NCBI RefSeq assembly: GCF_964059965.1
Contig: NZ_OZ060923.1
Span: 1 to 64,000 of the forward strand
Direction: 5' to 3'
Origin: Fukatsuia anoeciicola
Lineage (GTDB): Bacteria; Pseudomonadota; Gammaproteobacteria; Enterobacterales; Enterobacteriaceae
Length of the DNA: 64,000 nt
Shown: positions 30,451-43,500 of the stretch, piece after piece
Layout of the letters: each line of letters opens with the position of its first letter
Position numbering within the stretch: the first letter of the stretch is position 1
Made by a program: the position numbers and the translations under genes
The notes under the pieces: generated by a model
The model's input: only the letters and a program-made list of their open reading frames with translations
Told to the model about the DNA's origin: nothing
The model's database searches: none

Positions 30451-30527
30451 GGGTCTGTAGCTCAGGTGGTTAGAGCACACCCCTGATAAGGGTGAGGTCG
30501 GTGATTTAAGTCCACTAAAACTTGACA
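30451..30527 (+). tRNA. ileT: tRNA-Ile (GAU) with damaged acceptor stem (right operon)
   Basis: D arm GCTCAGGTGGTTAGAGC, anticodon arm CACCC-CTGATAA-GGGTG and variable region are standard tRNA-Ile(GAU). The acceptor 5' strand GGGTCTG should pair with CAGACCC, but the sequence reads AAAACTT, leaving three Watson-Crick pairs (G-C, T-A, T-A), two G-U pairs and two mismatches. The T stem has an A-C mismatch, the T loop reads TTTAAGT instead of TTCAAGT, and the end is G-ACA instead of A-CCA. Decay is confined to the acceptor/T half. Either it is a pseudogene with a good copy elsewhere, or the RNA is repaired or tolerated. Confidence 0.6.
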
Positions 30528-30616
30528 ATAACATAAATAATAGACTATTATAGTATTATAGTAATAAAAAATTATAGTATTTGTATCTTATTTAAAAAAT
30601 TATAATGATGATATTA

Positions 30617-30692
30617 TTAATTTTTTATGTAGTGGGAAGTCTCCTGCGTATAAGGCATGAGGTTAGTAATTCAATCCCGCTTAGCTCCACCA
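30617..30692 (+). pseudogene. Relic of tRNA-Ala (UGC) in rRNA spacer (right operon)
   Basis: The expected place for tRNA-Ala after tRNA-Ile keeps its 3' end (TTCAATCCCGCTTAGCTCCACCA region) and one anticodon-stem strand (CCTGC). The 5' acceptor is an unpaired AATTTTT-like run, the D arm is lost, the anticodon loop reads GTATAAG and two T-stem pairs are broken. It cannot fold as a tRNA-Ala. Both operon copies carry the same relic. Confidence 0.75.
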
Positions 30693-30750
30693 TATAAAAA
30701 CTATTTTATAATATATTGATATTAAAAGTAAAAATATATTAAGGAATAGT

Positions 30751-30762
30751 TGCTCTTTAATA
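30751..30762 (+). promoter_or_regulatory. boxA antitermination site in rRNA spacer (right operon)
   Basis: TGCTCTTTAATA, 102 bases upstream of 23S; a second boxA in the spacer is typical of enterobacterial rrn operons. Its survival next to two broken tRNAs suggests that transcription of 23S still depends on antitermination. Confidence 0.75.
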
Positions 30763-30864
30763 ATCTAGATCAAGTTAAAGTTAAGATAACAAAGTTATGC
30801 GTTATATAAAGTTAACGTATATCATTGTAATAACTTAAAACCTAAAGATAATTTTGGGTTGTAA

Positions 30865-33778
<2,914 letters not shown>

Positions 33779-33846
33779 ACAACACCAAAGTTGTTTTTAT
33801 GTTAATTTAACTTGTTTCTAGAACGAATATTTTAAAAAAAGAGTTT

Positions 33847-33966
33847 TGCCTGGTAGTCTTAGCACGATGGTCCCACCTGATCCCATTCCGAACTCAGAAG
33901 TGAAACGTTGTAGCGCCGATGGTAGTGTGGGGTTTCCCCATGTGAGAGTAGGACACTGCCAGGCTT
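33847..33966 (+). rRNA. rrf: 5S ribosomal RNA (right operon)
   Basis: 120 nt with pairing ends (TGCCTGG / CCAGGC) and conserved loops; identical by coordinates to the left copy. tRNA-Asp follows after 49 bases. Confidence 0.96.
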
Positions 33967-34015
33967 CATATTTTACATTATCAATATTTTACGTTGATAA
34001 CATAAGAGAATTAGT

Positions 34016-34092
34016 GGTGCGGTAGTTCAGTTGGTTAGAATATCGGCCTGTCACGCCGGGGGTCACGGGTTCAAATCCCGTCCGCACCGCCA
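34016..34092 (+). tRNA. aspT: tRNA-Asp (GUC)
   Basis: A 77-nt tRNA with a perfect acceptor stem GGTGCGG/CCGCACC, anticodon loop CTGTCAC (anticodon GTC), a perfect T stem ACGGG/CCCGT and encoded CCA. It matches E. coli tRNA-Asp and is the distal gene of the right rRNA operon, just outside the inverted repeat. Confidence 0.97.
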
Positions 34093-34106
34093 TTATAATT
34101 TTTACG

Positions 34107-34138
34107 TATACAATGATTTTTTAATAAATCATTGTATA
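34107..34138 (+). terminator. Terminator of the right rRNA operon / tRNA-Asp
   Basis: Perfect 13-bp stem TATACAATGATTT / AAATCATTGTATA with a 6-base loop, 15 bases after tRNA-Asp, followed by TTTATTATT. It could also act on pgi transcripts arriving from the right on the other strand. Confidence 0.6.
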
Positions 34139-34295
34139 TTTATTATTAATTTTTTATTGCTTTAAAGCATTACTAACAACTACTCTAAATAAACTTTTAA
34201 TTTATTTAAATATTTTTGAAAAATTTATTAATACTTTTTATATTACTATATAAAATTAGTAATACATTTATACAAATTAATTTAATACTAAAATA

Positions 34296-35939
34296 TTAGC
34301 TCTTACACCATTGTTTAAATTTATTAATTAAAGCATTTGTTGAGCTATCATAACTAGAAATATTTGTACTGTTCTGTAATTCAAGTAAAATTTTATGAGT
34401 TAATTGTTTACCTAGTTCTACGCCCCATTGATCAAAACTAAAGATATTCAAGATTACTCCCTGTGTGAAAATCTTATGCTCATACAAAGCAATTAATAAT
34501 CCTAGACTAAATGGAGTAATTTCACGTAGTAAGATTGAGTTAGTTGGTTTGTTTCCTTCAAAAACTTTGAATGGTATAATATTTTTTGTTTGTGCTAAAT
34601 TTTTACTAGTAAATTCAGTTTCTACTTCAACTCTAGTCTTACCAAATGCTAGCGCTCTTGTTTGAGCAAAAAAATTTGATAATAATTTAAAATGATGATC
34701 ATTAAGTGGATTATGACTGATAGCTGGGGCAATAAAATCACAAGGAATTATTTTACTACTTTGGTGAATTAATTGGTAAAAAGCATGTTGACCATTAGTA
34801 CCAGGTTCGCCCCAAATAATTGAACCAGTTTGGTAATTTACCTGTTGACCATTACGATCAATACATTTACCATTAGATTCCATATTACCTTGTTGACAAT
34901 AGGCAGGAAAACGATGCATATATTGATCATAAGGGAAGATAGCTTCAGTTTCTGTACCAAAAAAATTACTATACCAGATAGAAATTAGTGCTAATAAAAT
35001 TGGTATATTCTGTTTAATTGGAGCGTCTTTAAAATGACAGTCCATTGCGTAAGCGCCATCTAATAATTTTAAAAAATTATTAAAGCCAATTGACAATGCG
35101 ATAGGTAAACCAATAGCAGACCATAGAGAGTAACGACCACCCACCCAATCCCAGAATTCAAACATATATACTATATTGATACCAAATTCACTTACTGCTT
35201 TATTATTAGTAGATAATGCTATAAAATGTTTTGCAATATCTTTTTGACTAGCTGTTTTAAGAAGCCATTTACGAGCACTATGAGCATTAGTCATTGTTTC
35301 TTGGGTAGTAAATGTTTTAGATGCAATCAAAAATAGTGTTGTTTCCTGTTTAAGTGTTTTTAATGTTTCAGTAATATGAGTGCCATCAACGTTAGAAACA
35401 AAATGTATTTGTAGATGATTTTTATAATAGTAAAGTGCCTCAGTTACCATATAAGGACCAAGATCTGAGCCACCAATCCCAATATTAACCACATCAGTAA
35501 TTGCTTTACCGCTATAGCCTTTCCAAACTCCATCTATAACGTCCTGACAGAATTTTTTCATTCTTGTTAGTACATTATTCACTTTTGGCATTACATTTTC
35601 ACCATCTAGTAAAATAGGATTATTACTACGATTACGTAAAGCGATATGTAAAACTGCGCGGTTTTCTGTACGATTAATTTTTTCACCGTTAAACATTGAA
35701 TTAATTGCGTCTTGTAAATTAGTCTCCTTTGCTAGAGCTTGTAATTTTTTCATAGTTGTAGTAGTAATACGATTTTTTGAAAAGTCTACTAATAATTGAT
35801 CATCAAATATAATTGAAAATTTATTAAATCTTTCTTTGTCTTCAGCAAAAAGATCACGGATATGCACATTTTTTATTTTTTTAAAATGTTGCTGTAATGC
35901 TATCCAGGCAGGAGTATGGCTAGGATTAATATTTTTCAT
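34296..35939 (-). CDS. pgi: Glucose-6-phosphate isomerase
   Basis: Pgi interconverts glucose-6-phosphate and fructose-6-phosphate, here feeding both glycolysis and GlmS. The product has 547 aa from the ATG at 35939 (549 in E. coli; MKNINPSHT matches the family start), better than an upstream start that adds eleven unmatched residues. GIGGSDLGP, the [16 protein letters not shown] signature, GNMESNG with the catalytic Glu, and [11 protein letters not shown] with the catalytic His are intact. It lies alone between the rRNA operon and the ribosomal protein block, an unusual neighbour for pgi. Confidence 0.97.
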   Translation of the reverse strand: MKNINPSHTPAWIALQQHFKKIKNVHIRDLFAEDKERFNKFSIIFDDQLLVDFSKNRITTTTMKKLQALAKETNLQDAINSMFNGEKINRTENRAVLHIALRNRSNNPILLDGENVMPKVNNVLTRMKKFCQDVIDGVWKGYSGKAITDVVNIGIGGSDLGPYMVTEALYYYKNHLQIHFVSNVDGTHITETLKTLKQETTLFLIASKTFTTQETMTNAHSARKWLLKTASQKDIAKHFIALSTNNKAVSEFGINIVYMFEFWDWVGGRYSLWSAIGLPIALSIGFNNFLKLLDGAYAMDCHFKDAPIKQNIPILLALISIWYSNFFGTETEAIFPYDQYMHRFPAYCQQGNMESNGKCIDRNGQQVNYQTGSIIWGEPGTNGQHAFYQLIHQSSKIIPCDFIAPAISHNPLNDHHFKLLSNFFAQTRALAFGKTRVEVETEFTSKNLAQTKNIIPFKVFEGNKPTNSILLREITPFSLGLLIALYEHKIFTQGVILNIFSFDQWGVELGKQLTHKILLELQNSTNISSYDSSTNALINKFKQWCKS

Positions 35940-36262
35940 GATAATATTCTTCGCTCTGAGAGAAAAATACAATCTATTTTTTATATGGAATGGCGATATG
36001 ATATAATTATATTTAATAATAAAAGTAATTATATTAATATATTATTTATTATTTTTTTGTGATTAACATACTTAATTTCTATTAAGCGCTATTATTTGTA
36101 TATATTAAGACTTATTTTCTTTAATAACTACATATTTAATTTATAAGGCTATAAAATAATTAATAGTACCAGAGTAATATTAAAGTTTAATTAGTTAAAT
36201 TATTACTATAGAATTTTATAAATAATTGTATATTTCTTAAATAACCGTATCTTCCTTAACTA

Positions 36263-36294
36263 ATATAAAAACCGGATGGGCCCGGTTTTTATAT
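36263..36294 (-). terminator. Terminator of the alpha ribosomal protein operon
   Basis: A 13-bp stem (ATATAAAAACCGG / CCGGTTTTTATAT) with a 6-base loop, downstream of rplQ. It has a GC core and a T-rich 3' flank on both strands, so it can act in both directions. The rest of 35940-36328 is AT-rich with nothing else seen. Confidence 0.75.
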
Positions 36295-36328
36295 GCTTAC
36301 GGTAGTTTGCTATAATTATTTTATTTCT

Positions 36329-37012
36329 CTACTTAGTTGGATATTTAGGCTTAACTAGTTGGATATATGCCATAGGTGCATTATCACCGATACGAAAACC
36401 ACACTTTAAAATTCGAGTATAACCGCCTGGACGTGCTATAAAACCTGGACCTAAATCATTAAATAACTTTACTACTATTTTATTATCACGAAGATAATCA
36501 AATACTTGACGATATCTAGCTAAATGTTTAGCTACTGGTTTAATAGCGTCTACCTTGATTTTTTTAATTGCATTATATTTATCGAATTCATCGAGTTGAC
36601 TGTGTTTTTCTTTAAACCTCTTATTAAGATTTGCTTTAAGGTTTTTTTTAAAATTCTTAAGATGTTTCTCAAACCCTACAAAGCTTTGATTTTCCTCTTG
36701 CTCAGATTTATATTCTTTACTTTCTGTAATTAATTCCTCTACTTTAGTATCGTATTTTTTTTTCGTAACTTTGTATTTATCCTGCTTAACTTCATACTCT
36801 TTTTTCTTAACTTCATAACTTCCTTCGTGATCTATATAGTCGTTCTTAGCGATAGTAATTAGTAGTTCAACAATACGACACAACTCTTTTGCTTTCGGTA
36901 AGGTTGTTTTAATTACTTCATGACGGAGCAAAGAACTGGCTAGATTACGTAACATAGCCTGTCGATGACTACTATTACGGTTTAGTTGACGACCACTTTT
37001 ACGATGGCGCAT
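36329..37012 (-). CDS. rplQ: 50S ribosomal protein L17 with a ~100-residue insertion
   Basis: L17 binds 23S rRNA near the peptide exit. From the ATG at 37012 (RBS AAGG; a TTG at 37030 is less likely) it has 227 aa against 127 in E. coli. Residues 1-58 ([20 protein letters not shown]...) and 163-227 ([27 protein letters not shown]) align normally. Between them lies a lysine/glutamate-rich insert in place of a short loop. It includes four 7-residue repeats ([28 protein letters not shown]; residues 66-93) and reads as a long charged, coiled-coil-like helix. The frame is open throughout, so the protein is probably made. It is the last gene of the alpha operon. Confidence 0.93.
   Translation of the reverse strand: MRHRKSGRQLNRNSSHRQAMLRNLASSLLRHEVIKTTLPKAKELCRIVELLITIAKNDYIDHEGSYEVKKKEYEVKQDKYKVTKKKYDTKVEELITESKEYKSEQEENQSFVGFEKHLKNFKKNLKANLNKRFKEKHSQLDEFDKYNAIKKIKVDAIKPVAKHLARYRQVFDYLRDNKIVVKLFNDLGPGFIARPGGYTRILKCGFRIGDNAPMAYIQLVKPKYPTK
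36737..36820 (-). repeat. Tandem 21-bp repeats inside rplQ
   Basis: Four imperfect in-frame 21-nt units coding for heptads Y-x-V/T-K-x-x-x. They lie inside the L17 insertion and suggest growth by slippage or unequal recombination. Confidence 0.75.
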
Positions 37013-37051
37013 AAACCTTATCCTTTTCAATAAAACTTTAATCTACGATTA

Positions 37052-38056
37052 TTATAAGTGTTCTGGTAGATTATCAGCAATACAAACTGGAGGCCATTTT
37101 TCCAAGCGAATACCTAAAGATAGACCGCGCGAAGCTAGTACGTCCTTAATTTCAGTAAGCGATTTTTTACCTAAATTTGGCGTCTTTAGTAATTCAACCT
37201 CTGTTCGTTGTACTAGATCACCAATGTACTGGATAGCTTCTGCTTTAAGGCAGTTAGCGGAACGGACAGTTAACTCTAAATCATCAACAGGACGTAGCAA
37301 AACTGGATCAAATTCTGGCTTCACTTCTTTTTCTTCTGGTTGGCGTATATCACGTAGATCAACAAAAGCCTCTAACTGTTCAGCTAAAATAGTTGCAGCA
37401 CGACGAATAGCATCTTCAGGTTCAATAGTACCATTAGTTTCCATATCAATAACTAGCTTATCCAAGTCAGTGCGTTGTCCTACACGAGCCGCTTCAACAT
37501 CATAGGAAATACGCTCTACAGGACTATAGCATGCATCCACTAATAAACGACCAATATGATGCTCATCTTCTTTTAAATGCATTCGGGTAGAAGCTGGAAC
37601 ATAGCCACGACCACGTTGAACCTTGATACGCATACTAATAGATGAGTTCTCGTTAGTTAAGTTACAAATTATTTGTTGTGGTTTGATAATTTCAATTTCA
37701 CTATCATATGTAATATCAGCAGCTATCACAGAACCAATACCAGATTTATTCAGAGTAAGAATAACTTCATCTTTACCTTGAATTTTTACTGCTAATCCTT
37801 TTAAGTTAAGTAGGATTTCTTGAATATCTTCTTGTATACCTTCTTTACTACTATATTCATGAAGTACACTAGCAATTTCAACCTCGGTCACTGCACAACC
37901 AGGCATAGATGAAAGTAAAATGCGGCGTAGTGCGTTACCAAGAGTATGGCCAAAGCCACGTTCTAAAGGTTCAAGTGTTACCTTGACATGCGTATGACTA
38001 ATTTGTTCAATGTTTACTAAGCGTGGTTTTAGAAACTCTGTTACAGAACCCTGCAT
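37052..38056 (-). CDS. rpoA: RNA polymerase subunit alpha
   Basis: Alpha nucleates RNA polymerase assembly and contacts UP elements and activators. The product has 334 aa (329 in E. coli). The N-terminal dimerisation domain has [18 protein letters not shown]. After the linker, the C-terminal domain is complete with the DNA-binding determinants ([26 protein letters not shown]), so promoter UP-element recognition is probably kept. The tail [17 protein letters not shown] is normal to slightly long. It stands between rpsD and rplQ as in the E. coli alpha operon. Confidence 0.97.
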   Translation of the reverse strand: MQGSVTEFLKPRLVNIEQISHTHVKVTLEPLERGFGHTLGNALRRILLSSMPGCAVTEVEIASVLHEYSSKEGIQEDIQEILLNLKGLAVKIQGKDEVILTLNKSGIGSVIAADITYDSEIEIIKPQQIICNLTNENSSISMRIKVQRGRGYVPASTRMHLKEDEHHIGRLLVDACYSPVERISYDVEAARVGQRTDLDKLVIDMETNGTIEPEDAIRRAATILAEQLEAFVDLRDIRQPEEKEVKPEFDPVLLRPVDDLELTVRSANCLKAEAIQYIGDLVQRTEVELLKTPNLGKKSLTEIKDVLASRGLSLGIRLEKWPPVCIADNLPEHL

Positions 38057-38083
38057 TATATCCTCTCTCTTTGGTACTGAACT

Positions 38084-38704
38084 TTACTTAGAGTAAAGTT
38101 CAACGATCAGGTGTTCATTAATATCCGCAGATAAATCAGTACGTTCAGGAATGCACTTAAATATACCAATCATTTCAACAGCATTAACTTCTAACCAATT
38201 TGGTTTTTCACGCTGCTCAGATAGCTCTAAAGCAGCCTTAATGCGTTTTTGTGTTTTTGCTTTTTTACGAACACTTATTTTTTCATTTGGAGATACTTGA
38301 TAGGAAGCAATATTAACAATATGTTCATTTACCAATATAGCTTTATGACTTACTAACTGACGTGCTTCAGCACGAGTAGCACTAAAACCCATAAGGTAAA
38401 CAATATTATCTAAACGACTTTCTAATAGTTGTAATAAGTTTGCACCTGTATTCCCTTTTATACTTGCAGCTTTTTTATAATAATTACGAAATTGATGTTC
38501 TAAAACGCCATATATCCGGCGAACTTTTTGCTTTTCACGTAACTGTATACCATAATCGGACAAACGTGGTTTACGTGTACCATGCTGGCCAGGTGGTTGA
38601 TCAATTTTACACTTGGTACCAATCGTACGTGTGCCTGATTTTAGAAATAAATCAGTACCCTCACGACGGCTAAGCTTAAGCTTGGGTCCCAGGTATCTTG
38701 CCAT
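38084..38704 (-). CDS. rpsD: 30S ribosomal protein S4
   Basis: S4 is a primary 16S-binding protein and in E. coli the translational repressor of the alpha operon. It is 206 aa, the E. coli length. The N-terminal domain begins [27 protein letters not shown] (first 23 residues canonical). The S4 RNA-binding domain includes [18 protein letters not shown] and SHKAILVN. No insertion is present, unlike several neighbours. It lies 29 bases after rpsK and 27 before rpoA. Confidence 0.97.
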   Translation of the reverse strand: MARYLGPKLKLSRREGTDLFLKSGTRTIGTKCKIDQPPGQHGTRKPRLSDYGIQLREKQKVRRIYGVLEHQFRNYYKKAASIKGNTGANLLQLLESRLDNIVYLMGFSATRAEARQLVSHKAILVNEHIVNIASYQVSPNEKISVRKKAKTQKRIKAALELSEQREKPNWLEVNAVEMIGIFKCIPERTDLSADINEHLIVELYSK

Positions 38705-38733
38705 TTTTTTTCTCCAACAAATTTAGTACAGTA

Positions 38734-39123
38734 CTACACACGACGTTTTTTAGGTGGACGACAACCATTATGAGGAATAGGAGTCGCATCGGTAATATTA
38801 GTGATGCGGAAGCCTGCCGCATTTAACGCGCGGATAGTAGACTCACGACCTGGACCTGGTCCTTTAACCATAATTTCTAAATTTTTGATACCATAGTCTT
38901 TAACTACCTCAGCGCAGCGCTCTGCTGCAACTTGTGCTGCAAATGGAGTTGACTTACGAGAACCACGAAAACCAGATCCTCCCGCTGTTGCCCAACCTAA
39001 AGCATTACCTTGACGATCAGTAATGCTAACAATAGTATTGTTAAAAGAAGCATGAATATAAGCTATACCATCAGAAACTTGTTTTTTTATACGCTTGCGC
39101 GTATGAACAGAAACCTTTGCCAT
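38734..39123 (-). CDS. rpsK: 30S ribosomal protein S11
   Basis: S11 forms the platform of the 30S subunit near the E-site mRNA. It is 129 aa, the same as E. coli, ending with the characteristic [15 protein letters not shown]. The region [20 protein letters not shown] is nearly invariant. Third gene from the start of the alpha operon block (rpmJ, rpsM, rpsK, rpsD, rpoA, rplQ); no oddities. Confidence 0.97.
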   Translation of the reverse strand: MAKVSVHTRKRIKKQVSDGIAYIHASFNNTIVSITDRQGNALGWATAGGSGFRGSRKSTPFAAQVAAERCAEVVKDYGIKNLEIMVKGPGPGRESTIRALNAAGFRITNITDATPIPHNGCRPPKKRRV

Positions 39124-39139
39124 TATTTAATTACCCTGA

Positions 39140-39535
39140 TTATTTCTTAATTAGTTTACGCGGACCTTTACGGGTACGTGCGTTAGTCTTTGTACGTTGC
39201 CCACGAACTGGTAAACTACGACGATGGCGCAAGCCACGATAAGTTCCAAGATCTATAAGACGTTTGATATTAAGAGTAATTTGACGACGTAGATCACCTT
39301 CTATAACATATTTAGGCTTAAGTTTATTATCATCAGACATAACTGACCGGGTAATTTCTTGACGTAACTTCTCGATTTGTTCTTCAGAAAGTTCCTTCAC
39401 CTTAATATTTTTAGCAATACCTGTAATATCACAGATAGACTGTGAAAGAGTTTTCCCTATACCATAAATTGCTGTTAACGCAATAGCAGTATGTTTTTGG
39501 TCAGGAATGTTAACGCCTGCTATACGGGCCACCAT
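39140..39535 (-). CDS. rpsM: 30S ribosomal protein S13 with a short insertion
   Basis: S13 is in the 30S head and touches P-site tRNA and bridge B1. It has 131 aa against 118 in E. coli. The start is ATG after AGGAG, reading [12 protein letters not shown]. About 12 extra residues (near 63-75, [12 protein letters not shown]) sit in the helical spacer before VIEGDLRRQ. The basic C-terminal tail [20 protein letters not shown] that reaches the tRNA is complete. This insertion is one of several in this operon cluster. Confidence 0.95.
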   Translation of the reverse strand: MVARIAGVNIPDQKHTAIALTAIYGIGKTLSQSICDITGIAKNIKVKELSEEQIEKLRQEITRSVMSDDNKLKPKYVIEGDLRRQITLNIKRLIDLGTYRGLRHRRSLPVRGQRTKTNARTRKGPRKLIKK

Positions 39536-39675
39536 GCACTCCTAATTATTTTATAAAAAAATACCATTCTAAAAGCTCATTTTAGGATACTTAAATGACA
39601 TCTAGTTATATATAAAAGATTAGTTAGCTAATCTAGCTAGCTTAACTCAGCTTTGCAAGAAAATTATGTAAAAAA

Positions 39676-39792
39676 TTATCCTTGACGCTGTTTATGTTTT
39701 GGTTCAATACTGCAAATTACACGAACGATGCCATAACGTTTAACGACTTTACAATTACGACATAATTTTTTAACAGAAGCACGAACTTTCAT
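39676..39792 (-). CDS. rpmJ: 50S ribosomal protein L36
   Basis: A 38-aa protein, exactly the E. coli length: [15 protein letters not shown] at the start and EPKHKQRQG at the end. The zinc-binding set C-x2-C, C, H is intact (Cys 11, Cys 14, Cys 27, His 33 by count). It was found by translating the gap between secY and rpsM. It is the last gene of the spc operon. Confidence 0.96.
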   Translation of the reverse strand: MKVRASVKKLCRNCKVVKRYGIVRVICSIEPKHKQRQG

Positions 39793-39829
39793 TTTTTTCT
39801 CCACTTCGCTTCTTAAGATTTCTATCTAA

Positions 39830-41161
39830 CTAACTATTATTGCTTTTTAGGTTTGCTTTTTTCAATGTAGACTCATATTGAGTTGACATCATTAAAGTTT
39901 GTACTTGTGACATAAAATCCATGATAACCACTACAACAATTAATAGTGAAGTGCCGCCAAAATAAAAAGGTACTTTCATTGCATCACGCATAAATTCAGG
40001 GATTAAGCAGATAAAAGTAATATAAATAGCATCAATTAAGGTAAGGCGCGTCATTACTTTATCAATATATCTAGCTGTTTGTTCTCCTGGGCGGATACCA
40101 GGGATGAATGCGCCAGACTTTTTTAGGTTGTCTGCTGTTTCACGAGGATTAAATACTAATGCAGTATAAAAGAAACAGAAAAAAATAATTGCTGATGCAT
40201 ATAGTAATATATAAAGCGGTTGCCCTGGTTGCAAATACATTGAAATAGTTGTTAACCAATTCCAGCCAGTACCACCGCCAAACCAAGAAACAATAGTTGC
40301 AGGGAATAAAATTATGCTAGAAGCAAAAATTGCTGGAATAACTCCAGCCATATTTACTTTTAATGGTAAATGTGTACTCTGTGCTGCATAAACACGACGA
40401 CCTTGTTGACGTTTTGCGTAGTTAACAACAATACGCCGCTGGCCACGTTCGATAAAAACAACAAAAAAAGTAACTGCAAATACTAATATCATAACTAACA
40501 GTAATAAAAGAAAATGTAAATCACCTTGTCTAGCTTGCTCAATAGTATGGGCTATTGCTGATGGTAATCCTGCTACAATACCAGCAAAGATTATAATCGA
40601 AATTCCATTACCAATGCCTCGTTCAGTAATTTGCTCACCTAGCCACATAAGAAATATAGTTCCAGCAACTAGGCTTACAATAGCAATGAAATAAAAAGCA
40701 AAACCAGGATTTAGTACTAAACCCTGCATTCCAGGCATATTCGGTAATCCAGTAACAACGCCAATCGATTGGAATATAGCTAATACTAACGTACTATAGC
40801 GAGTATATTGACTAATCTTTCGACGACCAGCTTCACCATCCTTCTTTATCTCTGCTAATACAGGATTAACTAACATTAATAATTGAATAATAATTGATGC
40901 TGAAATATATGGCATAATGCCTAAGGCAAAAATTGAAGCACGACTAAGAGCGCCACCAGAAAACATATTAAACATTTCAATAACGGTGCCACTCTGTTGT
41001 TCAAGTAATTTAGCAAGTATAGCAGCATTAATACCAGGAATTGGAATAAAAGAGCCAATACGAAAAACAACAAGTATGCTAATAACAAATAGTAGTCTAT
41101 GTTTTAGCTCACCTAATCCACCTTTAGCACTTTGAAAATCTAGTCCTGGTTGCTTAGTCAT
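39830..41161 (-). CDS. secY: Preprotein translocase subunit SecY
   Basis: SecY is the channel of the Sec translocon in the inner membrane. The product has 443 aa, as in E. coli, with ten hydrophobic segments. The plug/TM2 region [12 protein letters not shown] and the ribosome-binding cytoplasmic loops ([41 protein letters not shown]) are conserved. It follows rplO by 7 bases in the spc operon. Retention fits the need to insert AtpB, AtpE and PutP. Confidence 0.97.
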   Translation of the reverse strand: MTKQPGLDFQSAKGGLGELKHRLLFVISILVVFRIGSFIPIPGINAAILAKLLEQQSGTVIEMFNMFSGGALSRASIFALGIMPYISASIIIQLLMLVNPVLAEIKKDGEAGRRKISQYTRYSTLVLAIFQSIGVVTGLPNMPGMQGLVLNPGFAFYFIAIVSLVAGTIFLMWLGEQITERGIGNGISIIIFAGIVAGLPSAIAHTIEQARQGDLHFLLLLLVMILVFAVTFFVVFIERGQRRIVVNYAKRQQGRRVYAAQSTHLPLKVNMAGVIPAIFASSIILFPATIVSWFGGGTGWNWLTTISMYLQPGQPLYILLYASAIIFFCFFYTALVFNPRETADNLKKSGAFIPGIRPGEQTARYIDKVMTRLTLIDAIYITFICLIPEFMRDAMKVPFYFGGTSLLIVVVVIMDFMSQVQTLMMSTQYESTLKKANLKSNNS

Positions 41162-41168
41162 CTGTTAC

Positions 41169-41864
41169 TTATTCCTCAATTTTACCACCAGCTGCTTCAA
41201 TAACAGTGCGGGCATTAGTACTAACACGTAAACCATAAAAAGTTATTGCGCGATTAATTTTACCAGGTAATACAACTTTCACAGATTCAACTTCAGTATT
41301 AACAATATTAGCTGCTTTTAGTATACTTAAATTAATGATATTACCTTCTATTTTAGCTAGCCTGAATAAATTGATTTCTGCAATTACAGTTTTTTTAACT
41401 TTACCACCAGCGGCTTCAATAGCAGTTTGGGCACCTTTAGTAACGCGCAAATCTCCCATACTCTCTTCATGAGTATGTTTGATAACATATAGACTACGTA
41501 AAATTATTGCACGATTAATTTTACCAGACATAATAATTTTTACAGATTTAATCTGAGAATTAATAATATTAGCAATTTTTAATGTATTTAAATCGATTAT
41601 ATTAGTGTCTATTGATAACAGTTCGGAAAGACGAACTTCTGCTATAAATCTAGCTTTACGAGAAATAAAGCCAAACTTTGGCAAACGACGCTGTAGAGGC
41701 ATCTGGCCTCCTTCAAAACCACGACGCACACCACCACCAGATCGCGAATTCTGACCTTTATGACCACGACCACAGGTCTTACCTAAGCCAGAACCAATAC
41801 CGCGACCTACACGCTTTGGTATGTTTTTTGCTCCTTTAGCTGGAGACAGAGCATTTAAACGCAT
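41169..41864 (-). CDS. rplO: 50S ribosomal protein L15 with duplicated C-terminal domain
   Basis: L15 is a late-assembly protein bound across several 23S domains. It has 231 aa against 144 in E. coli. The N-terminal glycine/arginine tail ([19 protein letters not shown]) is normal. The C-terminal domain then occurs twice: residues 74-157 ([32 protein letters not shown]) and 161-231 ([32 protein letters not shown]). The copies are diverged but collinear, and the first has a 13-residue extra piece before DLRVTKGA. The frame is open throughout. Its start codon overlaps the rpmD stop (TAATG). Confidence 0.94.
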   Translation of the reverse strand: MRLNALSPAKGAKNIPKRVGRGIGSGLGKTCGRGHKGQNSRSGGGVRRGFEGGQMPLQRRLPKFGFISRKARFIAEVRLSELLSIDTNIIDLNTLKIANIINSQIKSVKIIMSGKINRAIILRSLYVIKHTHEESMGDLRVTKGAQTAIEAAGGKVKKTVIAEINLFRLAKIEGNIINLSILKAANIVNTEVESVKVVLPGKINRAITFYGLRVSTNARTVIEAAGGKIEE

Positions 41865-42070
41865 TATTTGCTCTCCTCAACATTGATTTTTTTAATAACT
41901 TTTATCATGTAAGAAAGCTGTTTTATCATACCGCGTATGGAAGGGGTATCTTCGCGCTCTACAGTATGACCAATACGACGTAGTCCTAAACCAATGAGTG
42001 TTTTCTTGTGTTTAGGTAAGCGACCAATAGAACTGCGAGTTTGGGTTATTTTAATCATAGTTTTTATCAC
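41864..42070 (-). CDS. rpmD: 50S ribosomal protein L30
   Basis: A small globular protein of the 50S subunit, 68 aa here against 59 in E. coli; [22 protein letters not shown] matches the family start with one extra residue. The extra length is mostly a C-terminal tail (KKINVEESK). GTG at 42070 is taken as the start because MIKT fits the family's MAKT; the in-frame ATG at 42058 is an alternative. Confidence 0.93.
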   Translation of the reverse strand: MIKTMIKITQTRSSIGRLPKHKKTLIGLGLRRIGHTVEREDTPSIRGMIKQLSYMIKVIKKINVEESK

Positions 42071-42075
42071 GGTTA

Positions 42076-42579
42076 TTAGTACCCTAGAATTTCTTCAACA
42101 GTTTTACCACGCTTTGCAGCAACCATTTCTGGAGATTTCATTCTTTTTAAGGCGGCAAAAGTTGCACGAACTACATTAATTGGATTAGTAGAACCATAAG
42201 TTTTAGATAATACTTCACGAACCCCTGCAACTTCTAAAACAGAGCGCATAGCACCACCAGTAATGATGCCAGTACCTTCAGAAGCAGGTCGCATAAATAC
42301 ATTAGAACCCGTATGAGTGCCCTTAATAGCATACTGTAGAGTTCCATTATTTAATGGAACTTTAATCATAGAACGTCGTGCTTTTTCCATTGCTTTTTGG
42401 ATTGCTGCCGGAACCTCGCGTGCTTTACCATAACCAAAACCAACGCGACCATTGCCGTCACCTATAACTGTAAGTGCAGTAAAACTAAAAATACGACCAC
42501 CTTTTACAGTTTTAGATACACGATTCACCGTAATTAGCTTTTCTTGAAATTCACCAGCTTGTTTTTCAGTATGAGCCAT
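42076..42579 (-). CDS. rpsE: 30S ribosomal protein S5
   Basis: S5 lies at the 30S mRNA entry and affects decoding fidelity. It is 167 aa, as in E. coli. The double-stranded RNA-binding domain reads [25 protein letters not shown] (shown in part), and the second domain contains [16 protein letters not shown]. It lies 5 bases before rpmD and 12 after rplR in the spc operon. Confidence 0.97.
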   Translation of the reverse strand: MAHTEKQAGEFQEKLITVNRVSKTVKGGRIFSFTALTVIGDGNGRVGFGYGKAREVPAAIQKAMEKARRSMIKVPLNNGTLQYAIKGTHTGSNVFMRPASEGTGIITGGAMRSVLEVAGVREVLSKTYGSTNPINVVRATFAALKRMKSPEMVAAKRGKTVEEILGY

Positions 42580-42591
42580 TTTATTTTTACC

Positions 42592-42945
42592 TTAAAACCA
42601 AAGGCCAGCTTCACGGGCAGCATCTGCCAATGCCCTAACTCGACCATGATATTGAAAACCAGAACGATCAAAAGATACATTCTGTATATCTTTTGCTAAC
42701 GCGCGTTCAGTAATTACTTTGCCAATTATTACTGCTGCATCTTTGTTACCAGTATATTTTAATTGTTCTTTAATAACTTTCTCTACTGTAGAGGCTGCTA
42801 CTAAAACTTTAGAACTATTTGAATTAATAATCTGTGCATACATATGGCGTGTGGTGCGATGCACTACTAAGCAAGTTGCGCCTAGTTTTTTTAATTTACG
42901 TCGTGTACGGGTCGCACGACGGATACGGGCTACTTTTTTATCCAT
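42592..42945 (-). CDS. rplR: 50S ribosomal protein L18
   Basis: L18 binds 5S rRNA and brings it to the 50S subunit. It is 117 aa, as in E. coli, starting [19 protein letters not shown] and ending in the conserved [26 protein letters not shown] (last 26 residues). It is tightly packed in the spc operon, 8 bases after rplF. Confidence 0.97.
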   Translation of the reverse strand: MDKKVARIRRATRTRRKLKKLGATCLVVHRTTRHMYAQIINSNSSKVLVAASTVEKVIKEQLKYTGNKDAAVIIGKVITERALAKDIQNVSFDRSGFQYHGRVRALADAAREAGLWF

Positions 42946-42953
42946 AGTGTACC

Positions 42954-43487
42954 TTATTTTTTCTTAGCTACTTTAGTACGCATGATCTCATTATTATAAT
43001 GGATACCTTTACCTTTATAAGGCTCGGAACGACGATAGGCACGTAGATCTGCTGCAACCTGACCAACAACCTGTTTATCAGCGCCTCTTAGCACGATTTC
43101 AGTTTGGTTTGGACATTCAGCAGTAATACCAATTGGAAGCTTGTATTCAATAGGATGAGAAAAACCTAATGTTAAGTTTATTTTGTTGTCATTAATTTTA
43201 GCACGATAACCTACACCTACCAATTGTAGCTTCTTAGTAAAACCTTTAGTTACACCAAGAATCATAGCATTAACTAATGCACGAGCAGTACCTGCTTGTG
43301 CTGAACCTTCTATAGCACCTTCATATGAAGCGAAAAATAATGTATTTTCTTCATGCTTAATAATAACAGAACTATGGATTATACGAGTTAGCTCGCTATT
43401 TTTACTCTTAATTGAAATAACCTGACTATTGAGTGTTACCTCTATATTGGCAGGAATAATAACGGGTAATTTTGCAATACGAGACAT
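42954..43487 (-). CDS. rplF: 50S ribosomal protein L6
   Basis: L6 sits near the sarcin-ricin loop and the factor-binding site. It has 177 aa from the ATG at 43487, the E. coli length; GGAGG lies just upstream, and a TTG at 43499 would overlap that site. The two L6 repeats are visible, with [15 protein letters not shown] and the C-terminal [14 protein letters not shown] motif. Part of the spc operon. Confidence 0.96.
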   Translation of the reverse strand: MSRIAKLPVIIPANIEVTLNSQVISIKSKNSELTRIIHSSVIIKHEENTLFFASYEGAIEGSAQAGTARALVNAMILGVTKGFTKKLQLVGVGYRAKINDNKINLTLGFSHPIEYKLPIGITAECPNQTEIVLRGADKQVVGQVAADLRAYRRSEPYKGKGIHYNNEIMRTKVAKKK

Positions 43488-43500
43488 TCTTCCTCCCAAA

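Noticed and set aside
30617..30692. A functional tRNA with anticodon AUA or UAU at the tRNA-Ala position.
   Set aside because: The acceptor and D stems cannot form and the T stem has two mismatches; only the 3' end of tRNA-Ala survives.
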